Part shown: in pieces, positions 1 through 8,837 of the stretch | Layout of the letters: each line of letters begins with the position of its first letter | How positions within the stretch are numbered: position 1 is the first letter of the stretch | DNA from: JACPPO01 sp965262505 | GTDB lineage: Bacteria > Acidobacteriota > Vicinamibacteria > Vicinamibacterales > UBA2999 | NCBI GenBank assembly: GCA_965262505.1 | Contig: CBDHFM010000009.1 | Location: 21,661-85,660 of the forward strand | DNA length: 64,000 nt | Direction of reading: 5' to 3' | Made by a program: the position numbers and the translations under genes | Notes under the pieces: generated by a model | What the model was told of the DNA's origin: nothing | Seen by the model: only the letters and a program-made list of their open reading frames with translations | The model's database searches: none

Positions 1-2
1 TC

Positions 3-2390
3 CCCGAGGATATCATCAGTATCACCAGTGCTCTGCGCCTCAGGGTGAGTAACCCCAGCATGGTCTTTACCGGGGGGACGGCGGACGAAGCGACCGCATG
101 TAATGCGGTCGCTCCTGCCACCACTGGTCCTGCAGTGGCCATCACAGGTGCCAATGTCAGTGCGTTGGGTACTATGGGTGACAATGATGGTACGTTCGAA
201 ATCACCGGCTCTAACGTTGGTGGCGCGGATATACAAAGCCCTGGCGTTAGGCTGACGATCGAGGCGTGCGACGAGACCATGGACTTCAGGGACGCCCTGA
301 TCACGCTGACGCCCGTTGCGTCTTCCTTGATGGGCGGCCCCGGCGGCCCTGGTGACATAGGTGCAGGTGCGGGATTGTCGATTGCTATCGAGAGCGACGA
401 GGCAGTTCCGGTCGTTACGTTCTCGGCGCCTGGCCTCATCGTTGACGAGGGAGGCGACACATCGGTTTATATCGTCACGACCACGATGCAGGGTGACGAA
501 GTAGGCGAGGTGGACCTCTCAGTAAGCGGCGACGCGCTGATCACCCTGTCACAGAGCGGCACGGCGCTCACGGCGAACGCCGATGACACCTACACGGCCA
601 GCTTCGGCATGGACGCCAATACACGGCTGACGGTCACCGCCGACAACGATGAGTCACTGCATGACGACCAGCAGAAGACGGCCACTCTGACCATCGTGGA
701 TGCCAACGGGGCCGAGATCGGTGACGAGGATTCCGTGACAGTGACCGTAAACGGCGTTGGCGTGGAGCCCGATCCCGAGCCCGATCCCGAGCCCGCCACC
801 CCGACGGTTTCGTTCACGACCACGTCGCTCGACCTTGATGAAGGTGGCAACGGCACGGTCAGCTTCGATGTGGTGGATGAGGACGATGTTGGTGTGGAGG
901 CGGTGATGGTCTCGGTTAGTGACGGGGCCGCGATTGCTCTCCATCAGGACGACAGCGCTCTGGTGGCTGGCGCCGACGGCAACTACGCCGTTGACCCGAG
1001 CAAGGAGCTGATGGTCAGCGCGGACGCCGATGAAGCTCTGATGGACGCCGAGTTCAAGCAGGCGACGCTGGCGATCGAAGACGGCGGCGACGCCTACGCC
1101 GTTGGCGACAACGGCTCGGTGGCCGTCACGGTGAGCGGTGACTCCGCCATTCCGCCGCCGGTGCCGCCGGTGCCGACGGTGTCGTTCGCGAACGACAGCA
1201 TTTCCGTTGACGAGGGCGAAAGCGAGTCGCTCTTCCTCATTGCCAACGTGGTGGAGGATGCGGAAGTGGGGTCGGCGGCCCTCACGGTGACGGGCGACGC
1301 GCTGATCTCGCTCTCGCAGGATGGTAGCGATCTTGCGGCGAACGCCGACGGCACGTATAGTGTGGATTTCGGTGGCAGTGAGAATGCGTCGCTGACGGTC
1401 ACCGCCGACGAGGATGCCGATCTGTATGCCGGCGATCCGGATAAGACGGCTACGGTGACCATCACGGGTGGCGAGGATGCAGAGCCCGCTGATTCGAACA
1501 CGACGTTGACCGTCACCGTTAGCGGTGTGGGCGAGCGTGAGGATCCTCCGGCCCCGGCAACGCCGACGGTTTCGTTCGCGGCGCCGGCCGTCTCCATCGA
1601 TGAAGGTGACCACGGCGTGGTCAGCATTGATGTGGTGGATGCGGACGAGGTAGGGGTGGAGACGGTGATGGTCTCGGTGAGCGGATCCGCCGCGATTGCT
1701 CTCTATCAGGGCGGCAGCGCACTGGAGGCTGGCGCCGACGGCAACTACGCCGTTTCGCCGAGCGCGGATGTCACCGTCAGCTCCGAGCCTGACGAGGATC
1801 TGATGGACGGCGAGCAGACGCAGGCGACGCTCACGCTCGTGGACGCCGACGCCTATGACGTCAGCGGCAACGAGTCGGTGGCCGTCACGGTGGTTGGTAG
1901 CTCCGATGTGCCGGGACCGCTCCCGACGGTGTCGTTCCTGGACCCATCGCTGACCCTCAGGGAGGGCGAAGCGAGCACGGTTCGTCTGCAGCGGATGGGC
2001 GATTTCCGCGGCGAGCCTGGCACGGTGATGGTCTCGATAGCAGGCGACGCGGTGCTCTCGCTGTCCCAGGACGGCAACGCGCTGGCGGACGACGGTGCGG
2101 GCAACTACACGGTCAGCCTTGGCAGCGGCGGTCTCACGGATCTGACGGTCACATCCGAGCCAGATCCGGACCTTGAGGACGGCGCCGTGAAGAGCGCGAC
2201 GCTAACTCTTGCCGATGGTTATGGTGCGGTGGCCGGGGACAGCGCTATGCTGGCCGTCGAGGTCATCGGCTCGTCGGCGGTGCCGGAGCCGGAGCCGGTG
2301 CCAGCGCTGCCGTTGATTGCGCAGTGGCTCCTCGGGCTTGGCCTGATGGGTGGCGGCGCGCGGAAGCTGTATCGGCGACGGCAGGGCTAG
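3..2390 (+). CDS. Repetitive surface protein with exosortase-type C-terminal anchor (5' partial)
   Basis: The reading frame is open to the left window edge, so the N-terminus and signal peptide lie outside; about 795 residues are visible. From about base 405 there are five tandem modules of 120-130 residues, each opening with a V(S/T)F segment followed by a (V/L/I)DEG-like motif (LREG in the last) and ending in a TVTV-type strand. Modules are separated by proline/acidic linkers such as EPDPEPDPEP. This resembles Calx-beta or cadherin-like extracellular beta-sandwich repeats. The C-terminus is tripartite: a PALPL motif, a hydrophobic segment of about 16 residues, then RKLYRRRQG. That is the PEP-CTERM/IPTL-like sorting-signal layout read by exosortases. 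The protein is acidic and cysteine-poor, as expected for a secreted adhesin-like protein. The exosortase at 20706-22151 is an obvious candidate processor (inference). The exact repeat family is unassigned. Confidence 0.8.
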   Translation, partial: PEDIISITSALRLRVSNPSMVFTGGTADEATACNAVAPATTGPAVAITGANVSALGTMGDNDGTFEITGSNVGGADIQSPGVRLTIEACDETMDFRDALITLTPVASSLMGGPGGPGDIGAGAGLSIAIESDEAVPVVTFSAPGLIVDEGGDTSVYIVTTTMQGDEVGEVDLSVSGDALITLSQSGTALTANADDTYTASFGMDANTRLTVTADNDESLHDDQQKTATLTIVDANGAEIGDEDSVTVTVNGVGVEPDPEPDPEPATPTVSFTTTSLDLDEGGNGTVSFDVVDEDDVGVEAVMVSVSDGAAIALHQDDSALVAGADGNYAVDPSKELMVSADADEALMDAEFKQATLAIEDGGDAYAVGDNGSVAVTVSGDSAIPPPVPPVPTVSFANDSISVDEGESESLFLIANVVEDAEVGSAALTVTGDALISLSQDGSDLAANADGTYSVDFGGSENASLTVTADEDADLYAGDPDKTATVTITGGEDAEPADSNTTLTVTVSGVGEREDPPAPATPTVSFAAPAVSIDEGDHGVVSIDVVDADEVGVETVMVSVSGSAAIALYQGGSALEAGADGNYAVSPSADVTVSSEPDEDLMDGEQTQATLTLVDADAYDVSGNESVAVTVVGSSDVPGPLPTVSFLDPSLTLREGEASTVRLQRMGDFRGEPGTVMVSIAGDAVLSLSQDGNALADDGAGNYTVSLGSGGLTDLTVTSEPDPDLEDGAVKSATLTLADGYGAVAGDSAMLAVEVIGSSAVPEPEPVPALPLIAQWLLGLGLMGGGARKLYRRRQG

Positions 2391-3421
2391 CTCGTAGAGC
2401 CCATCGTTCGTTCCTGAGAGCCTGGGGGGGCAATCGGGGCAGGGGGGGACCCGGCGTGTGTTTGCGCCGGATCCCCACTTTGCTTTTCTAAGCGTCCCCG
2501 GGTGTTCTGGTTGTGGCACGGTGCTCCTAGCTCGTGCGCGGCGATTTTTCGGCGAGCGGCGCCTCCGGTGTTCGTTCGCCTTTTTTTTGTTCGGAGCCAC
2601 GACCCACCCACCGCGTTGATTCCGCAGATGGGGTCCGGCTCGTGCTTCGGGTGTCCACGGCGGTCCCGCCGCATCGGTCAGCTCGTCCTCGTTCCGGTCC
2701 TGGTCGGCTCACGGAGATCGGCGGCTCAGTGGTCGCTCCAGCGCCACGCGCCGATCCAGAAGCGCGTGACGCCGTCCGGTAGCGTCCACGGGTATCGAAA
2801 AAAAAGTGGGGGGTGTTTTGGTGGGTGTCAGCGTGGATTGCTCGTGCCCCAACACGCGACAACTGACGATTGGCTGCGCGTTCGCTGCTGCCGCCGTGCT
2901 CGGCGTTGTCTGGGCCGACCGTCACGGCAACCGAATCCGGCCGCGTGCCACGGTCACCCTGACCCGCGTCCAGCGCGAACACCGCATCTGCGGCAGCGCC
3001 AGTTGAGACGGTTGGCGCGCCATCGCGAGCGCCTGACAGTCATGCCTGCACCGCAGCGGCGGGCGGGACGGTGCGGGACTTCCGGGGTAATCGGTGAGAC
3101 GAGCACGAGGACCCGTCCACTAGCGGCTTAGATGGTCCCGTAGGGTCTTGTTTGGAAAGAGGGGTACATCAAGGGAAGACGATGTTCAGGTGCTCCGGTA
3201 AGTGTCTGACTGTTAATCTCTTACGCCATCTGTGCGATAGCCATGGCAGTAACGGCCGGCCCGGGCAACATTTCGGACGAAGGCGTTCGACAGCGCGTTC
3301 TCGGGGTGCCGGCCTCGGGGCTTGTGTTTAGGGGGTTTTATTGGAAGCATGGTTTCCTCCCAGTTGCCGAATTCGTCAGCGCACCAGAGCGTGTTGACGG
3401 CGCGTTGGCCCGTGGTCAGGC
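2391..3421. other. No recognisable gene
   Basis: About 1 kb downstream of the surface protein. Open frames here have arginine/serine-rich, shadow-like translations on both strands, and none has a convincing start, ribosome site or known motif. It contains homopolymer runs such as an A8-then-G6 stretch near 2798. It looks like decayed intergenic DNA. Confidence 0.5.
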
Positions 3422-3880
3422 CTACTCGGGTGTTCCTTCCTGCGTCGCGCCGGGTTCGCCGAATGCTGGAACATCGTTGGATAGCACCACGGTCCCTGTT
3501 CGGCCTTCGTACATCATGCAGAAGCCGCTCAGAAAATCCCTACCAAGGATCGCGGCATGCAACTGGTCACCATCAGAGATGTCGACAACGATGAACCGGC
3601 CGGTCTTCGTCCAGCCGAGGCTCGGCACGTTAACTCGTGCCAAGCAGACGTTGTGTTCGTCCCGACCCTGCACCCCCGATACTGCCACGCGGTCGATGAT
3701 CGGGAGCGTGAGAGCCACTGCCAGCGCCGAATCGATGCAACTCTGGGTCGCTCCGGTGTCTACGAGCGCCGGATACGCGTTATCGGCGGTTGGCTCGCCG
3801 AACCCTATTCTCACGCTGAGCGTGGGACCCTGAACCTCAAGGGCGGTTGGACTGGAAGCCCCACAATCAGCCGTGGGCAT
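3422..3880 (-). CDS. Retropepsin-like aspartic protease, single domain
   Basis: A 152-residue protein with the retroviral-type aspartyl protease signature: LVDTGAT at residues 39-45 (catalytic Asp41) and a C-terminal flap/dimer segment AILGRDFL around 110-117. One DTG motif in a chain of this size implies a homodimeric active site, as in retropepsins. There is no signal peptide, so it is probably cytoplasmic. It overlaps the upstream gene (3867-4115) by 14 bases, suggesting translational coupling. Bacterial single-domain retropepsins are known, but their substrates are mostly unknown. The family call is good; the role is unknown. Confidence 0.75.
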   Translation of the reverse strand: MPTADCGASSPTALEVQGPTLSVRIGFGEPTADNAYPALVDTGATQSCIDSALAVALTLPIIDRVAVSGVQGRDEHNVCLARVNVPSLGWTKTGRFIVVDISDGDQLHAAILGRDFLSGFCMMYEGRTGTVVLSNDVPAFGEPGATQEGTPE

Positions 3881-4115
3881 GGATCGGCCGGTACATAACC
3901 GAGGCCGGAAGCGCCACTCGCGTGACGCCGACCTGTCGAATCAAGTACGGTCCGCGCCCGAAACGCCGTATCGCCTCCTCGGCGGCGTCGTCGAACGAAC
4001 CATAGCTCCCCACGAACTGACTGTCGTGAAACACGACCCACTTACCGAAGTGGTCGGTCTCCAGGTCGCCTCGTAGCTGTTCGTAGGCGGCGATATTTTC
4101 CTTAAGTCCGGGCAT
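3867..4115 (-). CDS. Small conserved partner of the retropepsin-like protease
   Basis: An 82-residue soluble protein with natural composition (motifs GKWVVFHD and AIRRFGRGPYLIRQVG). A good ribosome site (GAGGAGG) sits a few bases before the ATG at 4115. Its stop lies inside the start of the protease gene, so the two form an operon. The GKWV(V)xHDxxxVG pattern followed by an AAEEA helix recalls small DUF5678-like proteins. It may be a regulator, chaperone or substrate of the protease (inference). Confidence 0.65.
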   Translation of the reverse strand: MPGLKENIAAYEQLRGDLETDHFGKWVVFHDSQFVGSYGSFDDAAEEAIRRFGRGPYLIRQVGVTRVALPASVMYRPIHAHG

Positions 4116-4231
4116 CGCCTCCTCGCTGGCGTGTCACTAACTGTACACCGGGTGACGACCAACGCAAAACGAGCCAGATTCGCCGCGGCGCGGCTCCAAC
4201 GCCGTGTAGATGCGTGCAGCGCGCGCGTGAG

Positions 4232-5512
4232 TCAAACTCGATCGCTACGAGACGTTACGGGCTGGCAAACGGCGGCGGCCCACTCTTCCATCAGCCGCCG
4301 TCGCCGTTCGAACAGGTCCGACCGCGCGTACGCCGCCTCGACCTGGTTGTGCACCATGTGCGCGAGCGCCGCCTCGATGACCTCGCGCGGGTGGTCGGTC
4401 TCCTCGGCCGCCCAATCCCGAAAGGTGGACCGGAACCCGTGCGGCACGGCCGCGATCTGCTGGTCCTGGAGGAGCCGCCGTAGCGCCTGTTCGGGGAGCG
4501 GCGTCCCGTTCGCGGTGGGGAACACGAGCGGACTGGTGCCGTCGCCGAGCGTCCGCGCGGCATCGAGGATCTCCACGGCGCGACGTGCCAGCGGCACCCG
4601 GTGCGGCCGCTTCGCCTTCATGCGCGTCGCGGGGATCATCCACACGCTGCCGGCCGTGTCGATCTCGGCCCACTCGGCCCCGCGCACCTCGCCCCACCGC
4701 GCCGCGGTCAGCACGAGCCACTCGCACGCCAGCGTGACGACGGGCGCCGCCGCCGACATGCGGACCGCCGCGACGGCCGCCGCCATGTCCTGATGGGGTA
4801 ACGCCCGCCTGTGCGCCACCAGCGCCTGCTGCGGGCCGAGGACCGGCCCGATACGGTCGCAGGGGTTGTCGGTCCGCCACTCCATCGCCACGGCCCACTC
4901 CAACACCGCCCGGATGCGCTGGCGCACGCGCCGCGCGGTCTGCGCCTTGTCGTGCCAGATGGGGGTGAGGATCTCCAGCACGTCGGCGCTCGTCACGTCG
5001 GAAATCAGGCGCGTGCCTATGCGGGGAAAGGCGTAGCGCTCCAGGCTCGCCAGCCAGCTCTTCGGGTGCCGGCTGCTCTGCCAGCCGGCCCGTTGCTGGT
5101 CCAGCACGCGGCGGGCGGCGTCGGCGAACGTCGGCGTCTGCTCCGCGCGGCGTTTCTCCGCGCGCGGGTCACCGCCCTCGCGGGCCAGCTTGCGGTTGGC
5201 CAGCGCCTTCTCGCGCGCCTCGGCGAGCGGGACCAACTGCGCGCTGCCGAGCCCGAGTTCCTGGTGCCGGCCGCGGACGACGAGCCGCTGGACCCAGCTG
5301 CGGGTCCCAGACGGCTGCACGAAGAGATACAAGCCCTGCCCGTCGCAGTAGCGTCCCGGCCCCGCCGTCCGCACGAAGAGGGCGGAAAGGGCCTTGTCGG
5401 GATGGCGGCCGCGGGGTTTTGTGCGTCGCGGCCCGTTCGCCGCGCCGGGCGCGCTATTCATTCCCGTATTGTCTCGTGGAACACGGGGCACGGTATAGGA
5501 CGTTCGTGACAT
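4232..5512 (-). CDS. Tyrosine recombinase / phage-type integrase, intact
   Basis: A 426-residue integrase of the P4-like family. The N-terminal DUF4102-type arm-binding domain is at about 40-115 (GQGLYLFVQPSGTRSW), the SAM-like core-binding domain at about 125-215, and the catalytic domain at about 240-410. Catalytic residues are visible: Arg272 (AARWGE), His358 and Arg361 (HGFR), His385 (ALAH) and nucleophile Tyr395 (EAAYARSDL). A GATGGAGG ribosome site precedes the ATG. It is the only complete member of a family with four broken copies in this window (5556-6333, 13085-14092, 17712-18060, 25470-25946). It stands head to head with the first broken copy, only about 45 bases away. No attachment site could be recognised. 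Confidence 0.88.
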   Translation of the reverse strand: MSRTSYTVPRVPRDNTGMNSAPGAANGPRRTKPRGRHPDKALSALFVRTAGPGRYCDGQGLYLFVQPSGTRSWVQRLVVRGRHQELGLGSAQLVPLAEAREKALANRKLAREGGDPRAEKRRAEQTPTFADAARRVLDQQRAGWQSSRHPKSWLASLERYAFPRIGTRLISDVTSADVLEILTPIWHDKAQTARRVRQRIRAVLEWAVAMEWRTDNPCDRIGPVLGPQQALVAHRRALPHQDMAAAVAAVRMSAAAPVVTLACEWLVLTAARWGEVRGAEWAEIDTAGSVWMIPATRMKAKRPHRVPLARRAVEILDAARTLGDGTSPLVFPTANGTPLPEQALRRLLQDQQIAAVPHGFRSTFRDWAAEETDHPREVIEAALAHMVHNQVEAAYARSDLFERRRRLMEEWAAAVCQPVTSRSDRV

Positions 5513-5555
5513 GGTTCAACACCTCCATCGACGTGATAAATCATGATGACTACGC

Positions 5556-6333
5556 TTGTTATGGTCGTCCTGGCATCACGTTGGACGGCCGTGGACCTCA
5601 CGCCTCTGTTGCTGCCATGGCAACGGTTTGTACCTCCTGGTGGAGCCTACCGGTGCGCGGCGCTGGATACAACGGCTCGTCGCCCACGGACGCCGCCGCG
5701 AGCTGGGCCTCGGCGGCTTCCCGCTCGTCTCGCTGAAGGAGGCGCGCGACAAAGCGTTCTCCAACCGCAAGGCGGCGCGGCAGGGCGGCGACCCGGTCGC
5801 GGACAGGCAGCGTCCCGACACCGTGCCCACCTTCGCCGACGCGGTCGGGCGAAGTGCGCGGCGCGCGGTGGGCCGAGATCGACCTGCGGGCCGGCGTGTG
5901 GACGATCCCCGCCGGGCGCATGAAGTCCAAGCGCGAGCACCGGATCCCGCTGTGCGGACGGGCGGTGAAGATGCTCCGCGCGGCGCGGACGCTCGGCGAT
6001 GGCCGCGGCCCGCTCGTGTTCCCCAGCCAGGGTGGCAAGCCGATCAGCATCACGCGGCTGCCGCGGCTGCTTCAGAACCTGAAGGTGGCCGCCGTGCCGC
6101 ACGGATTCCGGTCATCGTTCCGGGACTGGGCCGAGGAACAGACGAATCATCCGCGTGAGGTGGTCGAGGCGGCGCTCGCGCACGTGGTGGCCAACCAGAC
6201 CGAGGCGGCCTACGCCCGGTCGGACCTGTTCGAGCGCCGGCGGCGGCTGATGGACGAGTGGGCGACCTATCTGAGTGGGGAGCACAGAGGCGATGGCGCG
6301 ACGGCGGCGTTAACTATTCCAGATCTGGTATAA
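5556..6333 (+). pseudogene. Integrase pseudogene with internal deletion
   Basis: The N-terminal part (GNGLYLLVEPTGARRW to TFADAV) is joined near 5848 directly to the catalytic part (GEVRGARW onward), which has shifted to another frame. Compared with the complete copy, the core-binding domain and start of the catalytic domain are missing (about 150 codons). The distal part keeps HGFR and AAYARSDL, so the tyrosine survives, but no continuous frame exists. The first codons are also degenerate. Confidence 0.85.
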
Positions 6334-6334
6334 T
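6326..6334 (+). promoter_or_regulatory. Extended -10 promoter, leaderless higB-like toxin
   Basis: TGGTATAAT is a perfect extended -10 element ending 5 bases before the ATG at 6340. Initiation about 6-7 bases downstream would fall on the start codon. There is no convincing -35 box and no ribosome site. Confidence 0.65.
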
Positions 6335-6339
6335 TCAGC

Positions 6340-6666
6340 ATGCCGTGGACGGTCGAAACGCTGAACGAAGCAGTCGACCAAGAACTAGAAGCGTTGCCCG
6401 CTGACCTGCGTGCGCGCTTCGTCCGCATCACGCAGCTTATCGAGGACCTCGGATTGCCCAACGTCCAGAAACCCCATGTAAAGCATGTCAAAGAGTCCAT
6501 CTGGGAGATTCGCATCAGATCGAAGGCCGGAATCGCGCGCGCCCTGTATGTGACGACGAATCCCCAACGCGTGGTGATCGTACGCGTTTTTGTCAAAAAG
6601 ACCGAGAGGATCCCCGTCAGAGAGTTAATCGTGGCCTGTGAACGAGCGACGAGGTTGACGGAATGA
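6340..6666 (+). CDS. RelE/HigB-type toxin (Gp49-like)
   Basis: A 108-residue basic protein of the RelE/ParE superfamily, HigB/Gp49 type. It has the usual N-terminal helices (LPADLRARFVRI) and the strand run WEIRI-ARALYV-VVIVRVFVKKT of the toxin beta-sheet; KKTERIP matches the C-terminal KKTxKTP-like motif. Such toxins are mRNA interferases acting at the ribosome. The antitoxin follows 55 bases downstream, the toxin-first order of higBA loci. Confidence 0.85.
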   Translation: MPWTVETLNEAVDQELEALPADLRARFVRITQLIEDLGLPNVQKPHVKHVKESIWEIRIRSKAGIARALYVTTNPQRVVIVRVFVKKTERIPVRELIVACERATRLTE

Positions 6667-6721
6667 CATAAAAGATGCGTACGAAACTGCCAAATTGCCC
6701 AATATTTGGAGGAGATAGGGG

Positions 6722-7012
6722 ATGACCAAGGTAAACGATCTGCACCAGAGGTGGCTGAGCGCTCCAGAATACAGAAGTGAATATGAGGCTCTGGAGGATG
6801 AGTTCCAACTTGCCAGGGAGCTCATTGAGGCCAGAACCCGTGCCGGGTTGACACAGACGCAACTGGCCGAGCGGATGAAGACATCCCAGTCGTACATTGC
6901 CCGCATAGAGGGCGGCCACGTTACCCCGTCGACCAGCGCCCTTGAACGGTATGCGGCGGCAACGAACTCACGTCTGACGATCTCGTTCGAACCTCTCCAG
7001 GCGAGAACCTGA
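6722..7012 (+). CDS. XRE-family antitoxin (HigA type)
   Basis: A 96-residue protein with a Cro/C1 helix-turn-helix at about 38-92 (AGLTQTQLAERMKTSQSYIARIEGG). It has a strong GGAGGAG ribosome site, unlike its leaderless toxin partner. It should neutralise the upstream toxin and autorepress the operon. The N-terminal 35 residues probably contact the toxin. Confidence 0.85.
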   Translation: MTKVNDLHQRWLSAPEYRSEYEALEDEFQLARELIEARTRAGLTQTQLAERMKTSQSYIARIEGGHVTPSTSALERYAAATNSRLTISFEPLQART

Positions 7013-7085
7013 TCCGGGAGAGAGTTAGGGTGAGCCGCTCACCAGGTGCACTCGTGAGATAGAGTTTCCTCTGGCAACAGCCCCA

Positions 7086-7120
7086 ACAAAAACAGCCCGG
7101 ATCGCCTCCACGAGCCGGGC
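7086..7120 (-). terminator. Rho-independent terminator
   Basis: On the minus strand GCCCGG pairs with CCGGGC across a 14-base loop, followed by TGTTTTTGTTG. It lies just downstream of the minus-strand gene ending at 7177. Confidence 0.55.
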
Positions 7121-7176
7121 GTGTCCACGGCGGCGCCGTCCGCCGCGGTGGAGGGCCGGCCGATCAGTGGGCGGGC

Positions 7177-7401
7177 TTACCCGCCGTAGACGAGCGCATC
7201 GATCTCATCCAGCGACAGCCAGGACACGGGCTCGCCGTACACGTCGCACTCAAACTCCACGAGGTCGCCGCGCGGCGTGTCGTACAGCGAGAGTTCGCGG
7301 CGTGTCAGCCGTTCGACGGCATCGGGCTCGGTGACGTAGTAATAGGTGTCAATAAGCCGCTGAGCCTGGGCCGGGGTGAGCGTGATGGTCTTGTCGGGCA
7401 T
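7177..7401 (-). CDS. Small acidic hypothetical protein
   Basis: A 74-residue protein with a good ribosome site (GAAGGAG) before the ATG. The sequence is acidic and tyrosine-rich (LIDTYYYVTEPD, SLDEIDALVYGG). No family recognised; the context, flanked by a broken resolvase and TA loci, suggests plasmid cargo. A terminator follows. Confidence 0.6.
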   Translation of the reverse strand: MPDKTITLTPAQAQRLIDTYYYVTEPDAVERLTRRELSLYDTPRGDLVEFECDVYGEPVSWLSLDEIDALVYGG

Positions 7402-7558
7402 CGATCTCTCCTTCGGGTTCTCGGTGACGGTGTGTCCTCACTGACGAGGGACACCCGCACGCCGGGACACATGGGGGAGTCGGCAGGCCGCGCCGCCGGA
7501 GAGACGAGGGGCCGCACGAGCCGGACCTGTGCCAGCACGGGGCGCGGAGCGAGCTGGC

Positions 7559-7618
7559 GCAGTGGTCCAGCGACTGGGAGCCGTCCGCCTTTGAGACGCG
7601 AGCGTAGCCGATCAGCAT
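7559..7618 (-). pseudogene. Serine recombinase (resolvase) N-terminal remnant
   Basis: Only the first 18 or so codons are recognisable: MLIGYARVSKADGSQSLD, the conserved opening of the resolvase/invertase family including the catalytic serine in YARVS. The reading frame then dissolves. Confidence 0.65.
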
Positions 7619-7763
7619 GTGTCGTAAACGGTCTTATGCACTACGTACGTAGGTACCCCACCCGCCTTGCATTCTGAACGACCGTTCACTAACATGACGC
7701 AGAGCATGGCCGCCAGAAATCCTCCCAACCGCAACGCCCGCCGAGGGATAGCGGAGTAGAGCA

Positions 7764-8276
7764 GTGCCCGCCCGCCCGCGCTGGCTGCTGGCCATCCCCG
7801 ACGCCATCCGCCAGCTCGAAACGCTCGACCGCGACCTCCTCACCCGCCGTGATCTCGAACGGCTTTTCGGCGTCTCGAAGGTCCGCGCCGCCGCCCTGAT
7901 GACGACCTTCGGCGCCGGCCGGACCGGGCACCTGCTGACCCTGCCGCGCGCCGACCTCCTGCGCCAGCTCCGCCGGCACCGGACACGGGCCGCCTTCCGC
8001 GGCGAGGCGACGCGCCGCGACCGGGTCGTCACCGAGCTCCGCCAGGCCCGGCTCATTGGGATCCGGGCCGCGGTGCCCCTCGAGGCGCTCGAGGCGCGCC
8101 TGGCCGGCCTGCCCGCAGGCGTGTTGGTCGAGCCCGGCCGGATCGAGGTGCGCTTCCGCGGCGCCAAGGACGCCGTCGGGCGGCTCTTCGCGCTCGCCCA
8201 GGCGCTGACCCACGACTACGAGCAGTTCGAGGCGCTCGTCGACGGGGAGGCGCCGGGCGCGGCGGGGGAGAGGTGA
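7764..8276 (+). CDS. Conserved hypothetical protein with helix-turn-helix
   Basis: A 170-residue, arginine-rich protein. Residues about 25-50 (LLTRRDLERLFGVSKVRAA) look like a DNA-binding helix-turn-helix. The second half has an amphipathic helix and a short beta segment ending FALAQALTHDYEQFEALVDG. A remnant of a recombinase-like gene starts 4 bases downstream, hinting at an accessory protein of an integrative element. Function not assigned. Confidence 0.65.
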   Translation: MPARPRWLLAIPDAIRQLETLDRDLLTRRDLERLFGVSKVRAAALMTTFGAGRTGHLLTLPRADLLRQLRRHRTRAAFRGEATRRDRVVTELRQARLIGIRAAVPLEALEARLAGLPAGVLVEPGRIEVRFRGAKDAVGRLFALAQALTHDYEQFEALVDGEAPGAAGER

Positions 8277-8280
8277 CGGG

Positions 8281-8409
8281 ATGAGCGAAGAGGTGGCGCT
8301 GGGGCGAGCCGCCGGGCGAGCGGTGGGGCAGTTTCTGGCGTGGTGCGAGGCGCTGGGCCTGGGGCTCACGGCGATCGCGCCGCTGCACGTGGCGGCCTTT
8401 CAGCACTGA
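8281..8409 (+). pseudogene. N-terminal stub of a tyrosine recombinase
   Basis: Forty-two codons starting ATG AGC GAA, with the core-binding-domain pattern FLAWCEALGLGLTAIAPLHV typical of XerC-like integrases, then a stop. The frame begins 4 bases after the HTH gene, as in an operon. The rest of the recombinase is absent. It is a different family from the DUF4102-type integrases nearby. Confidence 0.5.
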
Positions 8410-8502
8410 ACGACCGAGAGACTTCACCGGCGACCATGATCTTCATATACTGGGATGACGCTCGGCCTGAGCGGCTCCCTCCGAGGAATTAAGCAGACGC
8501 CA

Positions 8503-8525
8503 ATGTGTGCCTATTAGGCACACAT
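8503..8525. promoter_or_regulatory. Perfect 11-bp inverted repeat, probable brnTA operator
   Basis: ATGTGTGCCTA and TAGGCACACAT flank a single central T at 8514. The palindrome lies just upstream of a TGCTACGCT extended -10 (8528-8536), so an autorepressor bound here would block the promoter. The antitoxin of the following module is the natural ligand. Confidence 0.6.
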
Positions 8526-8527
8526 CA

Positions 8528-8536
8528 TGCTACGCT
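8528..8536 (+). promoter_or_regulatory. Extended -10 promoter, leaderless brnT
   Basis: TGCTACGCT ends 7 bases before the GTG at 8544, so transcription would start at or next to the start codon. No ribosome site is present. Confidence 0.5.
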
Positions 8537-8543
8537 GTCCTGC

Positions 8544-8837
8544 GTGAAAGTCTTCGCGTGGGACGACGCCAAAAACGCGACGCTCCGTGCGGATCGTGGC
8601 ATCGGGTTCGAGGATGTCGTATTTCATATCGAGCGCGGTGACGTGCTCGACATACTCGAACACCCGAACTCCCACCAGTACGCCGGCCAACGCATCTTCG
8701 TTGTCCAACGCGACGACTACGTGTATCTGGTGCCGTACGTTGAGGACGAGGACACGGTCTTCCTGAAGACGATCATTCCGAGTCGGAAGGCCACACGTCA
8801 GTATCTCGGTGAGGAGTCTGAGGACCATGAAGATTGA
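8544..8837 (+). CDS. brnT: BrnT-family toxin
   Basis: A 97-residue toxin. The GTG at 8544 is chosen because it gives the canonical start VKVFAWDDAKNA. Family hallmarks: GIGFEDVVFHIE, DDYVYLVPYVEDED, and FLKTIIPSRKATRQYLGE at the C-terminus. BrnT is a RelE-fold ribonuclease that inhibits translation. The antitoxin gene overlaps its last 11 bases. Confidence 0.88.
   Translation: MKVFAWDDAKNATLRADRGIGFEDVVFHIERGDVLDILEHPNSHQYAGQRIFVVQRDDYVYLVPYVEDEDTVFLKTIIPSRKATRQYLGEESEDHED

Noticed and set aside
590..1627. Long open frames antisense to the repeat protein
   Set aside because: They mirror the biased codon use of the plus-strand gene and lack starts, ribosome sites and known motifs.
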